45,658 bases of DNA from Deltaproteobacteria bacterium (lineage in GTDB: Bacteria; Desulfobacterota; Desulfuromonadia; Desulfuromonadales; Geopsychrobacteraceae). The notes under the pieces are model-generated. The model worked only from the letters and a program-made list of their open reading frames with translations, did no database searches and was not told the origin of the DNA. Shown one piece after another: positions 25,474 through 33,621 of the stretch. Position 1 is the first letter of the stretch, and every line of letters begins with the position of its first letter. The DNA is taken from positions 1 through 45,658 of the forward strand of contig JAJRQI010000040.1 of the NCBI GenBank assembly GCA_024280335.1, given 5' to 3'. The translations under genes were made by a program, and so were the position numbers.

Positions 25474-25487
25474 GAAGGAAATATCTA

Positions 25488-26552
25488 ATGTCCGGTTGTC
25501 AAGTCGATCCCAACACCATCCGCCCGATCCGTTTTTTTAACGGTAACTGCCAGATGCTCGACCAGCGGCTGTTGCCGGCCGAAGAGGTCTGGCTCGATTA
25601 CAGCGATCATCAGGGCGTCGCCGAGGCGATCCGCAGCATGGTCGTGCGTGGTGCTCCGGCGATCGGGGTGGCGGCGGCGATCGGTGCCTGGTTCGGCGCC
25701 CGTGATATCGACTGCGCATCGAGCGAGGAGTTCTTCGCCGAGTTCGAAAAGGTCTGTGCGCTGTTGGCGGCAACCCGGCCGACGGCAGTCAATCTGTTCT
25801 GGGCTCTGGAACGGATGAAATCGTTCGCCCGCGCCAATCTGGATCGCTCAGTGCTGGAGTTGAAGATCGGCCTTGAATTTGAGGCGCTGGCGATCATTCA
25901 GGAAGATGAGCAGCTCTGCAAAAAACTCGGCCGCAAAGGCGAGCCGCTGCTCCCCGACGGTGCCCGGGTGCTGACCCATTGCAATGCCGGAGCCTTGGCG
26001 ACCGGCGGCTATGGAACCGCCCTCGGCGTAATCCGCGCCGCGGTGGCGGCAGGAAAGAAAATCTCGGTGATTGCCGACGAAACCCGGCCGTTTTTACAGG
26101 GTTCACGTCTGACCGCCTGGGAGCTGCAGAAGGACAATATCCCGGTGACCCTGATCTGCGACAATATGGCCGGCTACCTGATGGCCAAAGGGGAGATCGA
26201 CTGCGTGATTGTCGGTGCCGACCGGATTGCCGCCAACGGCGATGTCGCCAACAAGATCGGCACCTACACGGTGGCGATTCTGGCCAAGGAGCACAATCTC
26301 CCCTTCTATGTGGCGGCACCGCTCTCGACCATCGATCTGAGCTTGAGCGACGGCAGTCTGATTCCGATCGAGGAGCGGGATGCCCGCGAAATTACCCACC
26401 TCAAGGGAATCCAGCTGGCCCCGGAGGGGATCGCGGTGCGCAATCCGGCCTTTGATGTCACCCCGAACCGGTTGGTCACGGCGATTATCACCGAGCGTGG
26501 TGTGGTCCAGGGGAATTATCTGCAGCAACTGGCGGAGCTGGCGGCGGACTGA
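25488..26552 (+). CDS. mtnA: S-methyl-5-thioribose-1-phosphate isomerase
   Basis: A 354-residue aldose-ketose isomerase of the methionine salvage pathway, converting 5-methylthioribose-1-phosphate to the ribulose form. It has the family motifs [15 protein letters not shown] near residue 50, [18 protein letters not shown] with the catalytic Cys, [17 protein letters not shown], and [18 protein letters not shown] with the catalytic Asp. These separate MtnA from the related eIF2B-like proteins. The ATG at 25488 follows GAAGGA at the edge of the repeat element; an earlier in-frame ATG at 25398 lies inside the repeat and is rejected. No other methionine salvage genes are near. It ends 12 bases before glnE. 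Confidence 0.94.
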   Translation: MSGCQVDPNTIRPIRFFNGNCQMLDQRLLPAEEVWLDYSDHQGVAEAIRSMVVRGAPAIGVAAAIGAWFGARDIDCASSEEFFAEFEKVCALLAATRPTAVNLFWALERMKSFARANLDRSVLELKIGLEFEALAIIQEDEQLCKKLGRKGEPLLPDGARVLTHCNAGALATGGYGTALGVIRAAVAAGKKISVIADETRPFLQGSRLTAWELQKDNIPVTLICDNMAGYLMAKGEIDCVIVGADRIAANGDVANKIGTYTVAILAKEHNLPFYVAAPLSTIDLSLSDGSLIPIEERDAREITHLKGIQLAPEGIAVRNPAFDVTPNRLVTAIITERGVVQGNYLQQLAELAAD

Positions 26553-26564
26553 CGAAGGCGGCAA

Positions 26565-29500
26565 ATGACCGGAAAACAGCAAGACATAGCTGAGCAGCTG
26601 GCTCTACTCGGGGACTCCGACGAAGCAGCGTTGCTCGATTGGCTGGCGAGCTTTCCGTTGCTCGACGGTCAGCGGGCCCGGACCAATCTGCAGCTGCTCA
26701 ATGAACAACTGCAGGATCAGCAGTTGTTGGCCGGGATCTTTGCTGCCGCCCTGGACGTAGCCGACCCCGATGCCGCGCTCAACCTGCTGGAACGACTTTT
26801 CGATACCCTTGATAGCGAGCTGTTACGCCCGGTACTGGCCGCTGCTGAATCCTGTCGGCAGCTGCTGACCGTGCTTGGTGGTTCGACATTTTTGACCGGA
26901 ATTCTTTGCCGTAACCGCAGCTATTTTGAACGGCTATTTGTGCAGCGGGAGATTGAGCAGACCCGTAGCGAAGCAGCGATGCTTGCCGACCTGCGGCGGT
27001 CGATTGCCGATCGGGCCGACTTTGCCGAGCTGAAAACGGGTCTGCGTCGCTATAAGGCTGAGCAGATCCTGCGTATCGGCAGTCGTGACCTCTGTGGTTT
27101 GGCAACCCTGGAGGAGGTGACCGGCGAACTTTCCAGTTTGGCCGCTGCCTGCCTGCAGCGCGCCGTCGAGGTCTGTTCCTTTTTGCTGCAGCAGGAGTAC
27201 GGTGAACCGCTCGAAGAGACTGATGCCGGACTCTGGCCGGCAGAGTTCAGCATCCTCGGTATGGGTAAGTTCGGCGGCAATGAGTTGAACTTTTCCTCCG
27301 ACATCGACCTGATCTACTGCTACTCCTCGACCAAGGGAGAAACCACCGGCGGCAGTCGCGGTGAAACCATCAGTCTGCATCGTTATTTTGTCAAGCTGGC
27401 GGAGCTGGTCACCCGAGCATTACATCAGGTCACCGAGGATGGTTTTGTCTTTCGCGTCGATACCCGCCTGCGGCCCGATGGCAACAATGGCGACCTGGCG
27501 ATTTCGGTCAGTGCTGCTGAAACTTACTACGAATCCTGGGGGCAGAGCTGGGAACGGGCGGCGATGATCAAGGCGCGACCGGTGGCTGGCTCGCTGCGCC
27601 TGGGTGAAGAGTTATTGCGGCGGCTGGAACCCTTTATCTACCGACGCTACCTCGATTTCGGCATGCTCGAAGACATCAAGTTGATGAAGAAGAAGATAAA
27701 CGCCAGTTTGACGCGCAAGCAGGAGGGTGAGCGCAACCTCAAGCTCGGCCGCGGCGGTATCCGCGAGATCGAATTTTTTATTCAGGCGCTGCAGCTGATC
27801 AATGCCGGTAAGCAGCCGCAGTTGCGGCAGCGAAATTCCCTGCAGATGTTGCAACTGCTCAAGCAGGAAGGGCTGATCCGCGCAGAGGAGAGTGACTTGC
27901 TCAGCGCCGCTTATCGTTTTTTACGCACCGTCGAGCACCGGATCCAGATTGTTCGCGAGCAGCAGACCCACTGCCTGCCACCCCGTCCGGAAGAACTGCT
28001 GGCGCTGGCGCGGCGTAGCGGTTTTGCCGATGAAACGGCCTTCAGTGCCGAGCTGGAAAAGCACCGCCAGGGGGTGCACACGATTTTCAAGGATCTCTTT
28101 CACTCGGCCGAGGAGGAAGAATTCACAGTCGGCCCGGAGGTCAATTTCATCTTCGATCCGGCTTCCGATCCCGATCTGGTCAAGGATCTGCTCGAAGAGA
28201 AGGGCTTCAACAATCCGGAGGGGGCTTACGAAAGCCTGAACATGCTCCGCGGCGGTGATCCGCACAAGCGTTTGACCGAGCGCGGGCGGCGCACTCTGGA
28301 GCACCTGGCACCACTGTTACTCGGCGAACTGCTTGATTCCCCCAATCCGGACCAGGCGTTGAGTAATCTGGAAAAGTTCATCCGCAGCATCCGGGCGCGC
28401 TCTTCATTCTTTGCCCTGCTTGCGGAAAACTCTGGAATTGTTAAACTTTTAATTGCCCTGTTCAGCTCCAGTCAATTGCTGTCACGGTTTTTTATTCAGC
28501 GTCCGGAGCTGCTCGATACCATGGTTTCGCGCTCTTATGCCGTTGCCAGCAAGGAGCGGTCACAGCTGGCGCAGGAGTTGGCTGAGCAGATGGCGCTGGT
28601 GGATGGTTACGAGTTGCAACTCGATACCCTGCGCCGGTTCCGTAACGAAGAGTTTCTGCGCGTTGCGCTCAACGATCTGCATGGGCAGATGCTGCAGGGT
28701 CAAGGCGCTCAGCAGCTCTCCTGGTTGGCTGAAGTCTGCCTGGAACAGGCGGTACGGATGGCGCGTCAGGAGCTGGCGGTGCGCTTCGGGGCGCCCTTTG
28801 CCGAAGGCTCCAGCGGCTGCGGGGCGGAGACTGCCTTTGCCATCCTCGGCATGGGCAAGCTGGGTGGTTTGGAGCTGAACTATCATTCTGACCTGGATAT
28901 CATTTTTATCTACGATAGCGAAGGTCAGACCCGGCCGGTTGCCGAAACCGATGAGCAACGCTTTCGCCAGATCAGCAATCGCGAATATTTTGCCAAGTTC
29001 GGCCAGCGGTTGATCACGGTCTTGACGCTGATGACTCGGGAAGGCTTTGTCTACAAGATCGATACGCGCTTGCGGCCGTCGGGCAATCAGGGGCCGCTGG
29101 TCACCAGTTTGCGGGCTTTCGAGCAGTATCATCAGGAATCAGCGCAATCCTGGGAGCGCCAGGCGATGACCAAGGCGCGGGTGGTTTGCGGGCCGGCGGA
29201 GTTTGCCGAGCGGATTCAACGGTTGATTTTGACATTGACCTTTGAACGGCCGATGCCGGATGATTTACAGGGAGAGATCTACCGTCTGCGCGGCCGGATG
29301 GAAAAGGAGCTGGGCAAAGAGAGCCGTCAGCATCTCAATATCAAAACCGGCCGGGGCGGGATGGTCGATGTTGAATTTATCACCCAGTATCTGCAGCTCA
29401 AACATGCCGTCCGATTTCCGCAGCTGCGTCAGGCGAACACGCTGGAGCTGCTCAGGGTGATGGCTGAGCAGCAGTTGTTACCGCAGGCAGAGGCAGAGCA

Positions 29501-29756
29501 ATTGATCAACGGTTACAAGTTTTTGCGCCGACTGGAAAATAAGCTGCGGTTGCTGCATGATCAGTCGATGAATGAACTTTCGGCGGAACCGAAAAGTATG
29601 CGAAAACTTGCTCGCAGTCTCGGTTATGGGCAGAAGGGCAGAGCCCCGGAAAAAGAACTGTTAGCTGAGTATAAATCGCATACTGAAGAAATTAGGAAAT
29701 TATTTGAACGTTACCTCAATCCGCAAGCAACGGCATCAGCCGTGGAGGGTCCCTGA
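26565..29756 (+). CDS. glnE: Bifunctional glutamine synthetase adenylyltransferase/deadenylase
   Basis: A 1063-residue GlnE, somewhat longer than the usual 950-1000. Two nucleotidyltransferase domains are visible. The N-terminal one (deadenylylase side) has GMGKFGGNELN from residue 232 and the SDIDLIY metal motif (Asp246, Asp248). The C-terminal one (adenylylase side) has GMGKLGGLELNYHSDLD from residue 762. Each is followed by a DTRLRP segment and a helical GlnE regulatory domain with GRGG(I/M)...EFFIQ or VEFITQ. It modifies a tyrosine of glutamine synthetase in response to P-II, encoded in this window as glnB at 44754. The next gene starts two bases after the glnE stop, which suggests translational coupling. 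Confidence 0.95.
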   Translation: MTGKQQDIAEQLALLGDSDEAALLDWLASFPLLDGQRARTNLQLLNEQLQDQQLLAGIFAAALDVADPDAALNLLERLFDTLDSELLRPVLAAAESCRQLLTVLGGSTFLTGILCRNRSYFERLFVQREIEQTRSEAAMLADLRRSIADRADFAELKTGLRRYKAEQILRIGSRDLCGLATLEEVTGELSSLAAACLQRAVEVCSFLLQQEYGEPLEETDAGLWPAEFSILGMGKFGGNELNFSSDIDLIYCYSSTKGETTGGSRGETISLHRYFVKLAELVTRALHQVTEDGFVFRVDTRLRPDGNNGDLAISVSAAETYYESWGQSWERAAMIKARPVAGSLRLGEELLRRLEPFIYRRYLDFGMLEDIKLMKKKINASLTRKQEGERNLKLGRGGIREIEFFIQALQLINAGKQPQLRQRNSLQMLQLLKQEGLIRAEESDLLSAAYRFLRTVEHRIQIVREQQTHCLPPRPEELLALARRSGFADETAFSAELEKHRQGVHTIFKDLFHSAEEEEFTVGPEVNFIFDPASDPDLVKDLLEEKGFNNPEGAYESLNMLRGGDPHKRLTERGRRTLEHLAPLLLGELLDSPNPDQALSNLEKFIRSIRARSSFFALLAENSGIVKLLIALFSSSQLLSRFFIQRPELLDTMVSRSYAVASKERSQLAQELAEQMALVDGYELQLDTLRRFRNEEFLRVALNDLHGQMLQGQGAQQLSWLAEVCLEQAVRMARQELAVRFGAPFAEGSSGCGAETAFAILGMGKLGGLELNYHSDLDIIFIYDSEGQTRPVAETDEQRFRQISNREYFAKFGQRLITVLTLMTREGFVYKIDTRLRPSGNQGPLVTSLRAFEQYHQESAQSWERQAMTKARVVCGPAEFAERIQRLILTLTFERPMPDDLQGEIYRLRGRMEKELGKESRQHLNIKTGRGGMVDVEFITQYLQLKHAVRFPQLRQANTLELLRVMAEQQLLPQAEAEQLINGYKFLRRLENKLRLLHDQSMNELSAEPKSMRKLARSLGYGQKGRAPEKELLAEYKSHTEEIRKLFERYLNPQATASAVEGP

Positions 29757-29757
29757 T

Positions 29758-31650
29758 ATGGGCAACAAGATCATGATCATTGATGATGATCAGGGTTTGC
29801 GCTCTTTCCTGCAGAAGGGCCTGACGACCGCCGGTTACCAGGTGGTGACCGTGGATCGCGGTGCTATCGGTCTGCAGAAACTGCTGACTGACGATTTTCA
29901 GTTGGTCTTGATCGATATCAATATGCCGGAAATTTCCGGTCCGGCGGTCTGCAGCGCCCTGCGAAAGCACGAGAAAACCCGTGAACTGCCGGTGGTGATG
30001 ATGACCGCGATGTTTCACAGCCCGGAGCAGATCGCCCAGGCCAAGGCGGAATATGGCGCTGACGAGTTTCTGCTCAAGCCGTTTACCATTGACGACCTGA
30101 TCCGTCAGATGAAGCCGCTGTTGTCGAACACCGGAAAGCCGGTCGAAGCCACCCGGGAAGCAGAGGCAATTGATGCCGGCAGTATTCCGCAGCTGCTGCA
30201 TGAGCTCTACGGCCTGAAGCATACCGGGCTGCTGCATCTGCAACGCGGGGACGCCAAGAAAATTATTTACATCAAGGATGGTTACCCGATCTTTGCCCGT
30301 TCGAACGTCCTCAGTGAATGCCTTGGCCGGATGCTGGTGCGCGAGGGGGTGATTACCCAGGTCGATTGCGACGCCTCGGTTGAGCGCAGTCGCGAATCGG
30401 GACGCTTGCAGGGGACGGTGCTGATCGAGATGGGCCTGCTGACGCCGCAGGAATTACACGCAGCGCTGGCGCGACAGGTGACGGAAAAGCTGCTGTCGAC
30501 CTTTGCTTGGCAAGATGGCAGCAGTCAGTTTGTGCCCGGCAAGGATTTCAAGAAGAGCGTCACCTCGATCCAGCTGACTCCGGCCTCGCTGATTCTCAAC
30601 GGCATCAGCCGCTTCTGGGCGCCGCAACAGCTGGATGCGTTTCTGAATCCGTTCCGCAATGACTATCTCAAACAGGCGTCAGATCCCAAGTATCGGTTTC
30701 AGGATATTGAGTTGACTAAGCGAGGAACGGCAATCTTTGCTCAGTGCCTTGGTAGTTTGACGCTCAGCCAGATGCTTGACCGGCATCCGCTGGCCCGGCG
30801 GGAGGTTCAGCAGATTCTGGCCGCTTTGCTGATTTCTGAAATGCTGGAAACCAGTACCAGCGCCGAAGAAATCGATGCGGCGGAGATCCCGGGAGAGCAG
30901 AACCGGCAGCCGATTGATGAAAAACTGCGGCGTAAAATCCTTGAGGATTATAAGCGGATCATGCAGGCCGATTATTTTCAGGCGCTGGGGCTGAATCGCC
31001 AATGCAGCACCTCTGAAGCGCGGCGGGCGTACTATCGATTGGCCAAGGAATACCATCCCGATCGTTTTCTCGGCAGCGGCCTGTCACAGGAGATGAGCGC
31101 TAAAATCAATGAAATGTTCCAGTTTATCACCCAGGCCTATACGGTTCTCAGCAATCCGAAAAACCACTCCGAGTACCTGGAAGAACTGGTTAACGGACCG
31201 AAGAAAGCGATCAATATCAACCAGGTGATCGAGGCGGAAACTGCTTATCAGGAGGGGCGAACCTTCCTTAATATGCGGCGTTACAATACTGCGGTCAAAC
31301 CGTTGCAACGGGCGATAGAACTGAGTCCCGAGGAACCGGAATATCTTACTCACTACGCCTGGGCGCTGTTCAAGGCCTCTCCGGAAAAACCCGCGGCGCA
31401 AAATCAGTCAATGGAGGTGCTGCTGGCGTCGCGTGAGTTGAATCCGGGCCTCGATCTGACCCATCTCTACCTGGGGCACATTTATCAGGTACAGGGGAAG
31501 GAGCGACAATCGGAGAAGTCATTCGAACTGGCGGTACAGGCCAATCCCGATTGTACCGAAGCCCTGCGGGAATTGCGCTTGATCAACCTGCGCCGTGATC
31601 ATGCCTCACAATCGAAAGGACTGTTCAAAAAGTTTATCAACAAGGAGTAG
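29758..31650 (+). CDS. Response regulator fused to DUF4388, J-domain and TPR segments
   Basis: A 630-residue multidomain protein. Residues 4-120 are a canonical receiver: IIDDD at the start, phospho-acceptor Asp53 (LIDINMPE) and the conserved Lys (FLLKPF). Residues about 138-280 match the DUF4388/PatA N-terminal-like layout (IPQLLHELYGLKHTG; IIYIKDGYPIFARS; LGRMLVREGVIT). A J-domain follows at about 403-475 with intact HPD (433-435) in LAKEYHPDRFLG, so it should stimulate an Hsp70 partner. The C-terminus has TPR repeats (YNTAVKPLQRAIELSPEEPEYL; LTHLYLGHIYQVQGKERQSE). There is no DNA-binding domain. The ATG at 29758 has GGAGGG upstream and begins two bases after the glnE stop. The combination is known in Deltaproteobacteria-type genomes; the function is not established. 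Confidence 0.8.
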   Translation: MGNKIMIIDDDQGLRSFLQKGLTTAGYQVVTVDRGAIGLQKLLTDDFQLVLIDINMPEISGPAVCSALRKHEKTRELPVVMMTAMFHSPEQIAQAKAEYGADEFLLKPFTIDDLIRQMKPLLSNTGKPVEATREAEAIDAGSIPQLLHELYGLKHTGLLHLQRGDAKKIIYIKDGYPIFARSNVLSECLGRMLVREGVITQVDCDASVERSRESGRLQGTVLIEMGLLTPQELHAALARQVTEKLLSTFAWQDGSSQFVPGKDFKKSVTSIQLTPASLILNGISRFWAPQQLDAFLNPFRNDYLKQASDPKYRFQDIELTKRGTAIFAQCLGSLTLSQMLDRHPLARREVQQILAALLISEMLETSTSAEEIDAAEIPGEQNRQPIDEKLRRKILEDYKRIMQADYFQALGLNRQCSTSEARRAYYRLAKEYHPDRFLGSGLSQEMSAKINEMFQFITQAYTVLSNPKNHSEYLEELVNGPKKAININQVIEAETAYQEGRTFLNMRRYNTAVKPLQRAIELSPEEPEYLTHYAWALFKASPEKPAAQNQSMEVLLASRELNPGLDLTHLYLGHIYQVQGKERQSEKSFELAVQANPDCTEALRELRLINLRRDHASQSKGLFKKFINKE

Positions 31651-31694
31651 ATGCTGCGTCGGTTGCTGCCTGGAGATCTCCTGTCTACCCATGG

Positions 31695-31836
31695 TTTGTT
31701 GCTCCATCACGCTGTAAAAACTATGAACTTTAGTCTAAGACTTTCAGTTGCTACTCATTTTTGTCATTCCCGCGCAGGCGGGAATCCAGTGGTTTTATGA
31801 GGCATGGATCCCCGCATTCGCGAGGATGACGATCTT
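31695..31836. repeat. 142-bp dispersed repeat, copy 1
   Basis: This segment and 32600-32741 are the same length and differ at only five positions, in the same orientation. The right half has the inverted-repeat plan TTGTCATTCCCGCGCAGGCGGGAATCCA ... TGGATCCCCGCATTCGCGAGGATGACGA, described here as arms GTCATTCC/GGATGAC around a CCCGC-CAGG-CGGG hairpin. This is the common form of small non-coding mobile repeats in Proteobacteria. The left half (to about 31760) is A/T-rich and also conserved. Confidence 0.9.
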
Positions 31837-31915
31837 TGCCTTTTATTTTAAGGGACCTTCAGTTCCCCCCGAACTTTCAGTGCAGAGTTGTTCAGTAAAG
31901 CGCGGATCTCCGATT

Positions 31916-32520
31916 TTAGCTCAGCATCGCTGAGCTGACGGTTGTCAGTTGCAGTTGGCCGAAACCTTCGGTCAGCAGTTCCGCCTCCGCTTGCTGGAGG
32001 CGTTGCAGGTAGCAGCCGATAATCCAGTTGCGGATATATTCGCGGGTCGAAGCTGCCAGCGGCCGGAAAATTGCCCCGATATCGATCCGCTCCTCCCCCC
32101 AGCCCAGTTCCTTGCCGAGCAGCACATAACTGACCTCGCCATTTAAACTGTATTGCCGATTTCCCAGTTGGATCTGAACTTCCAACTGTTCCCCGCGAGC
32201 AAGTTCCAGCGGCAGTTGGAAGCGCAGACTGCGCTCCGACAGCAGGGACGCTACGGTTTGATAGGTCTCGTCCCTGACCTTGATCTGCACCGGCAGGTCG
32301 ACCCGGATCCGCAGCTGCCGGCTTGAGGATTCGCGACGCAGCTGCCGGGCCAATTCCTGATAGAGTTTTGCCGGATCAAGCGGCAACGGGAGCAGTGCAA
32401 GGTTCTCTCCCCCGCAGGCGCGTAACGCTAACTGTTCGCTGGCGGCCATTCGATCGGTGAGGATCAGGTCCCGGTCTGGCGCTTGATGCGCTGAAATAGA
32501 AGTTCGATCTCTGTTGCCAC
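31916..32520 (-). pseudogene. PilZ-like domain protein, interrupted by a 1-nt frameshift
   Basis: From a GTG at 32520, preceded by a good GGGAGA ribosome binding site, the minus strand reads VATEIELLFQRIKRQTGT and stops. Adding one G in the GGG run (plus strand CCC, 32470-32472) joins it to the frame DLILTDRMAASEQLALRACGG..., giving 201 residues ending at 31916. An alternative TTG start at 32581 would bypass the shift, but it has no ribosome binding site and yields an unlikely N-terminus. The middle (SSRQLRIRVDLPVQIKV, then VASLLSERSLRFQLP, then LNGEVSYVLLGKELG, then DIGAIFRPL) follows the PilZ beta-barrel order. The D/NxSxxG motif is degenerate (LLSERS), so cyclic-di-GMP binding is doubtful. 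The gene stands alone between two 142-bp repeats. Confidence 0.65.
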
Positions 32521-32599
32521 GTCTGATTCTCCCGGCTTGAAGTAGAGTGGCTTTTGTAGTGGAATCGCCGGGAAAATGCAAGTGTTTGAACTCTGGTGA

Positions 32600-32741
32600 T
32601 TTGTTGTTCCATCACGCTGTAAAAACTATGGACTTTAGTCCAAGACTTTCAGTAGCTACTCATTTTTGTCATTCCCGCGCAGGCGGGAATCCAGTGGTTT
32701 TATGAGGCGTGGATCCCCGCATTCGCGAGGATGACGATCTT
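32600..32741. repeat. 142-bp dispersed repeat, copy 2
   Basis: Near-identical to 31695-31836 (five mismatches), same orientation, 905 bases apart. The two copies bracket the PilZ-like gene as direct repeats. The rest of the 326-base gap up to the transglycosylase gene holds nothing else I recognise. Confidence 0.9.
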
Positions 32742-32846
32742 CGACTTTGATTTTGCTCTTGGTTCGCTTTTTGCTTTATTAGTGAGTTCGACTCGTTCTG
32801 CCCTGTTTTGACGCCCAACAGCAAAGTTGAAGTCAGAGGAAAACCT

Positions 32847-33590
32847 ATGAGTATCGATCCACTGAAAACATTCTCCGGCATTTCCAACGGCAGCTCCAGG
32901 GTGGCAACCGCCAGCGCCTCCAGGCAGCCGGAGCGATCTTTCGACCAGCTCCTCAAGGCCGCAGAGACAGTATCTTTGTCAAGTCAGGAGCTGGCCCGAG
33001 AGGCCGCCGAAATGGTGCAGACGGCGCGCCTGCAGATGCTGCAAGGGCTGTTTGTTTTCGATGAGGAGTCGTCTGGCGGTTCGCTCTTCTCACCCCTGGA
33101 AAATAGTAATCTTTTCTTCGGACTGTCGACCGGCGCAGGTCAAAAGCTTGACAGTCAGTACGCAAAGCTGGCTGATTATCAATCCGATGCGAGACTGCCG
33201 AAGCAGAGCAGTCGTGGCGAGATTGAACAGCTGATCGACCGGGTTGCCGACCAGGTCAGCCTGGCACCCGAACTGATCCGCTCGGTGGTTCATGCCGAAA
33301 GTGATTTTACCGCGGACGCTGTCTCCGCGGCCGGTGCTCAGGGTTTGATGCAACTGATGCCGGCTACGGCAGAGGAGTTGGGCGTTAGGGACAGTTTCGA
33401 TCCTCTGCAGAATCTGCTTGGCGGCAGCCGCTATCTGAAACAGCTTCTCGACAAGTACGACGGCGATCTCGATCATGCTCTGGCCGCTTACAACTGGGGA
33501 CCGGGCAACGTCGATCGCGAAGGACTGGACAATATGCCGCAGGAAACACGGAATTATCTGCTGCGGGTGAAGGGACAGTTGGCAGGCTGA
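32847..33590 (+). CDS. SLT-type lytic transglycosylase without signal peptide
   Basis: A 247-residue protein. The C-terminal 115 residues are an SLT goose-lysozyme-like domain: IRSVVHAESDF with catalytic Glu151, SAAGAQGLMQLMPATAEELGV, then DPLQNLLGGSRYLKQLLDKY and LAAYNWGPGNVD. Such enzymes cleave the glycan strand of murein with formation of 1,6-anhydroMurNAc. The N-terminal 115 residues are Ser/Gln-rich without a recognisable domain and with no signal peptide, lipobox or membrane segment. Export must then use another route (for example a flagellar or other specialised secretion system) or lysis. The start ATG has AGAGGA upstream. It precedes the AsmA-like gene by 31 bases. Confidence 0.85.
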   Translation: MSIDPLKTFSGISNGSSRVATASASRQPERSFDQLLKAAETVSLSSQELAREAAEMVQTARLQMLQGLFVFDEESSGGSLFSPLENSNLFFGLSTGAGQKLDSQYAKLADYQSDARLPKQSSRGEIEQLIDRVADQVSLAPELIRSVVHAESDFTADAVSAAGAQGLMQLMPATAEELGVRDSFDPLQNLLGGSRYLKQLLDKYDGDLDHALAAYNWGPGNVDREGLDNMPQETRNYLLRVKGQLAG

Positions 33591-33621
33591 AGTTACGGCT
33601 CTTTTTTGCTATCGGGAAGCG

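Noticed and set aside
31748-31933. Short plus-strand frame in repeat copy 1
   Set aside because: It translates the repeat (PAQAGIQWF...) as commonly seen for these elements; no evidence of a real gene.
32376-32615. Minus-strand frame beginning in the 142-bp repeat and running over the PilZ-like N-terminus
   Set aside because: The start lies in mobile repeat DNA and the product has no resemblance to a family; the GTG at 32520 explains the region better.
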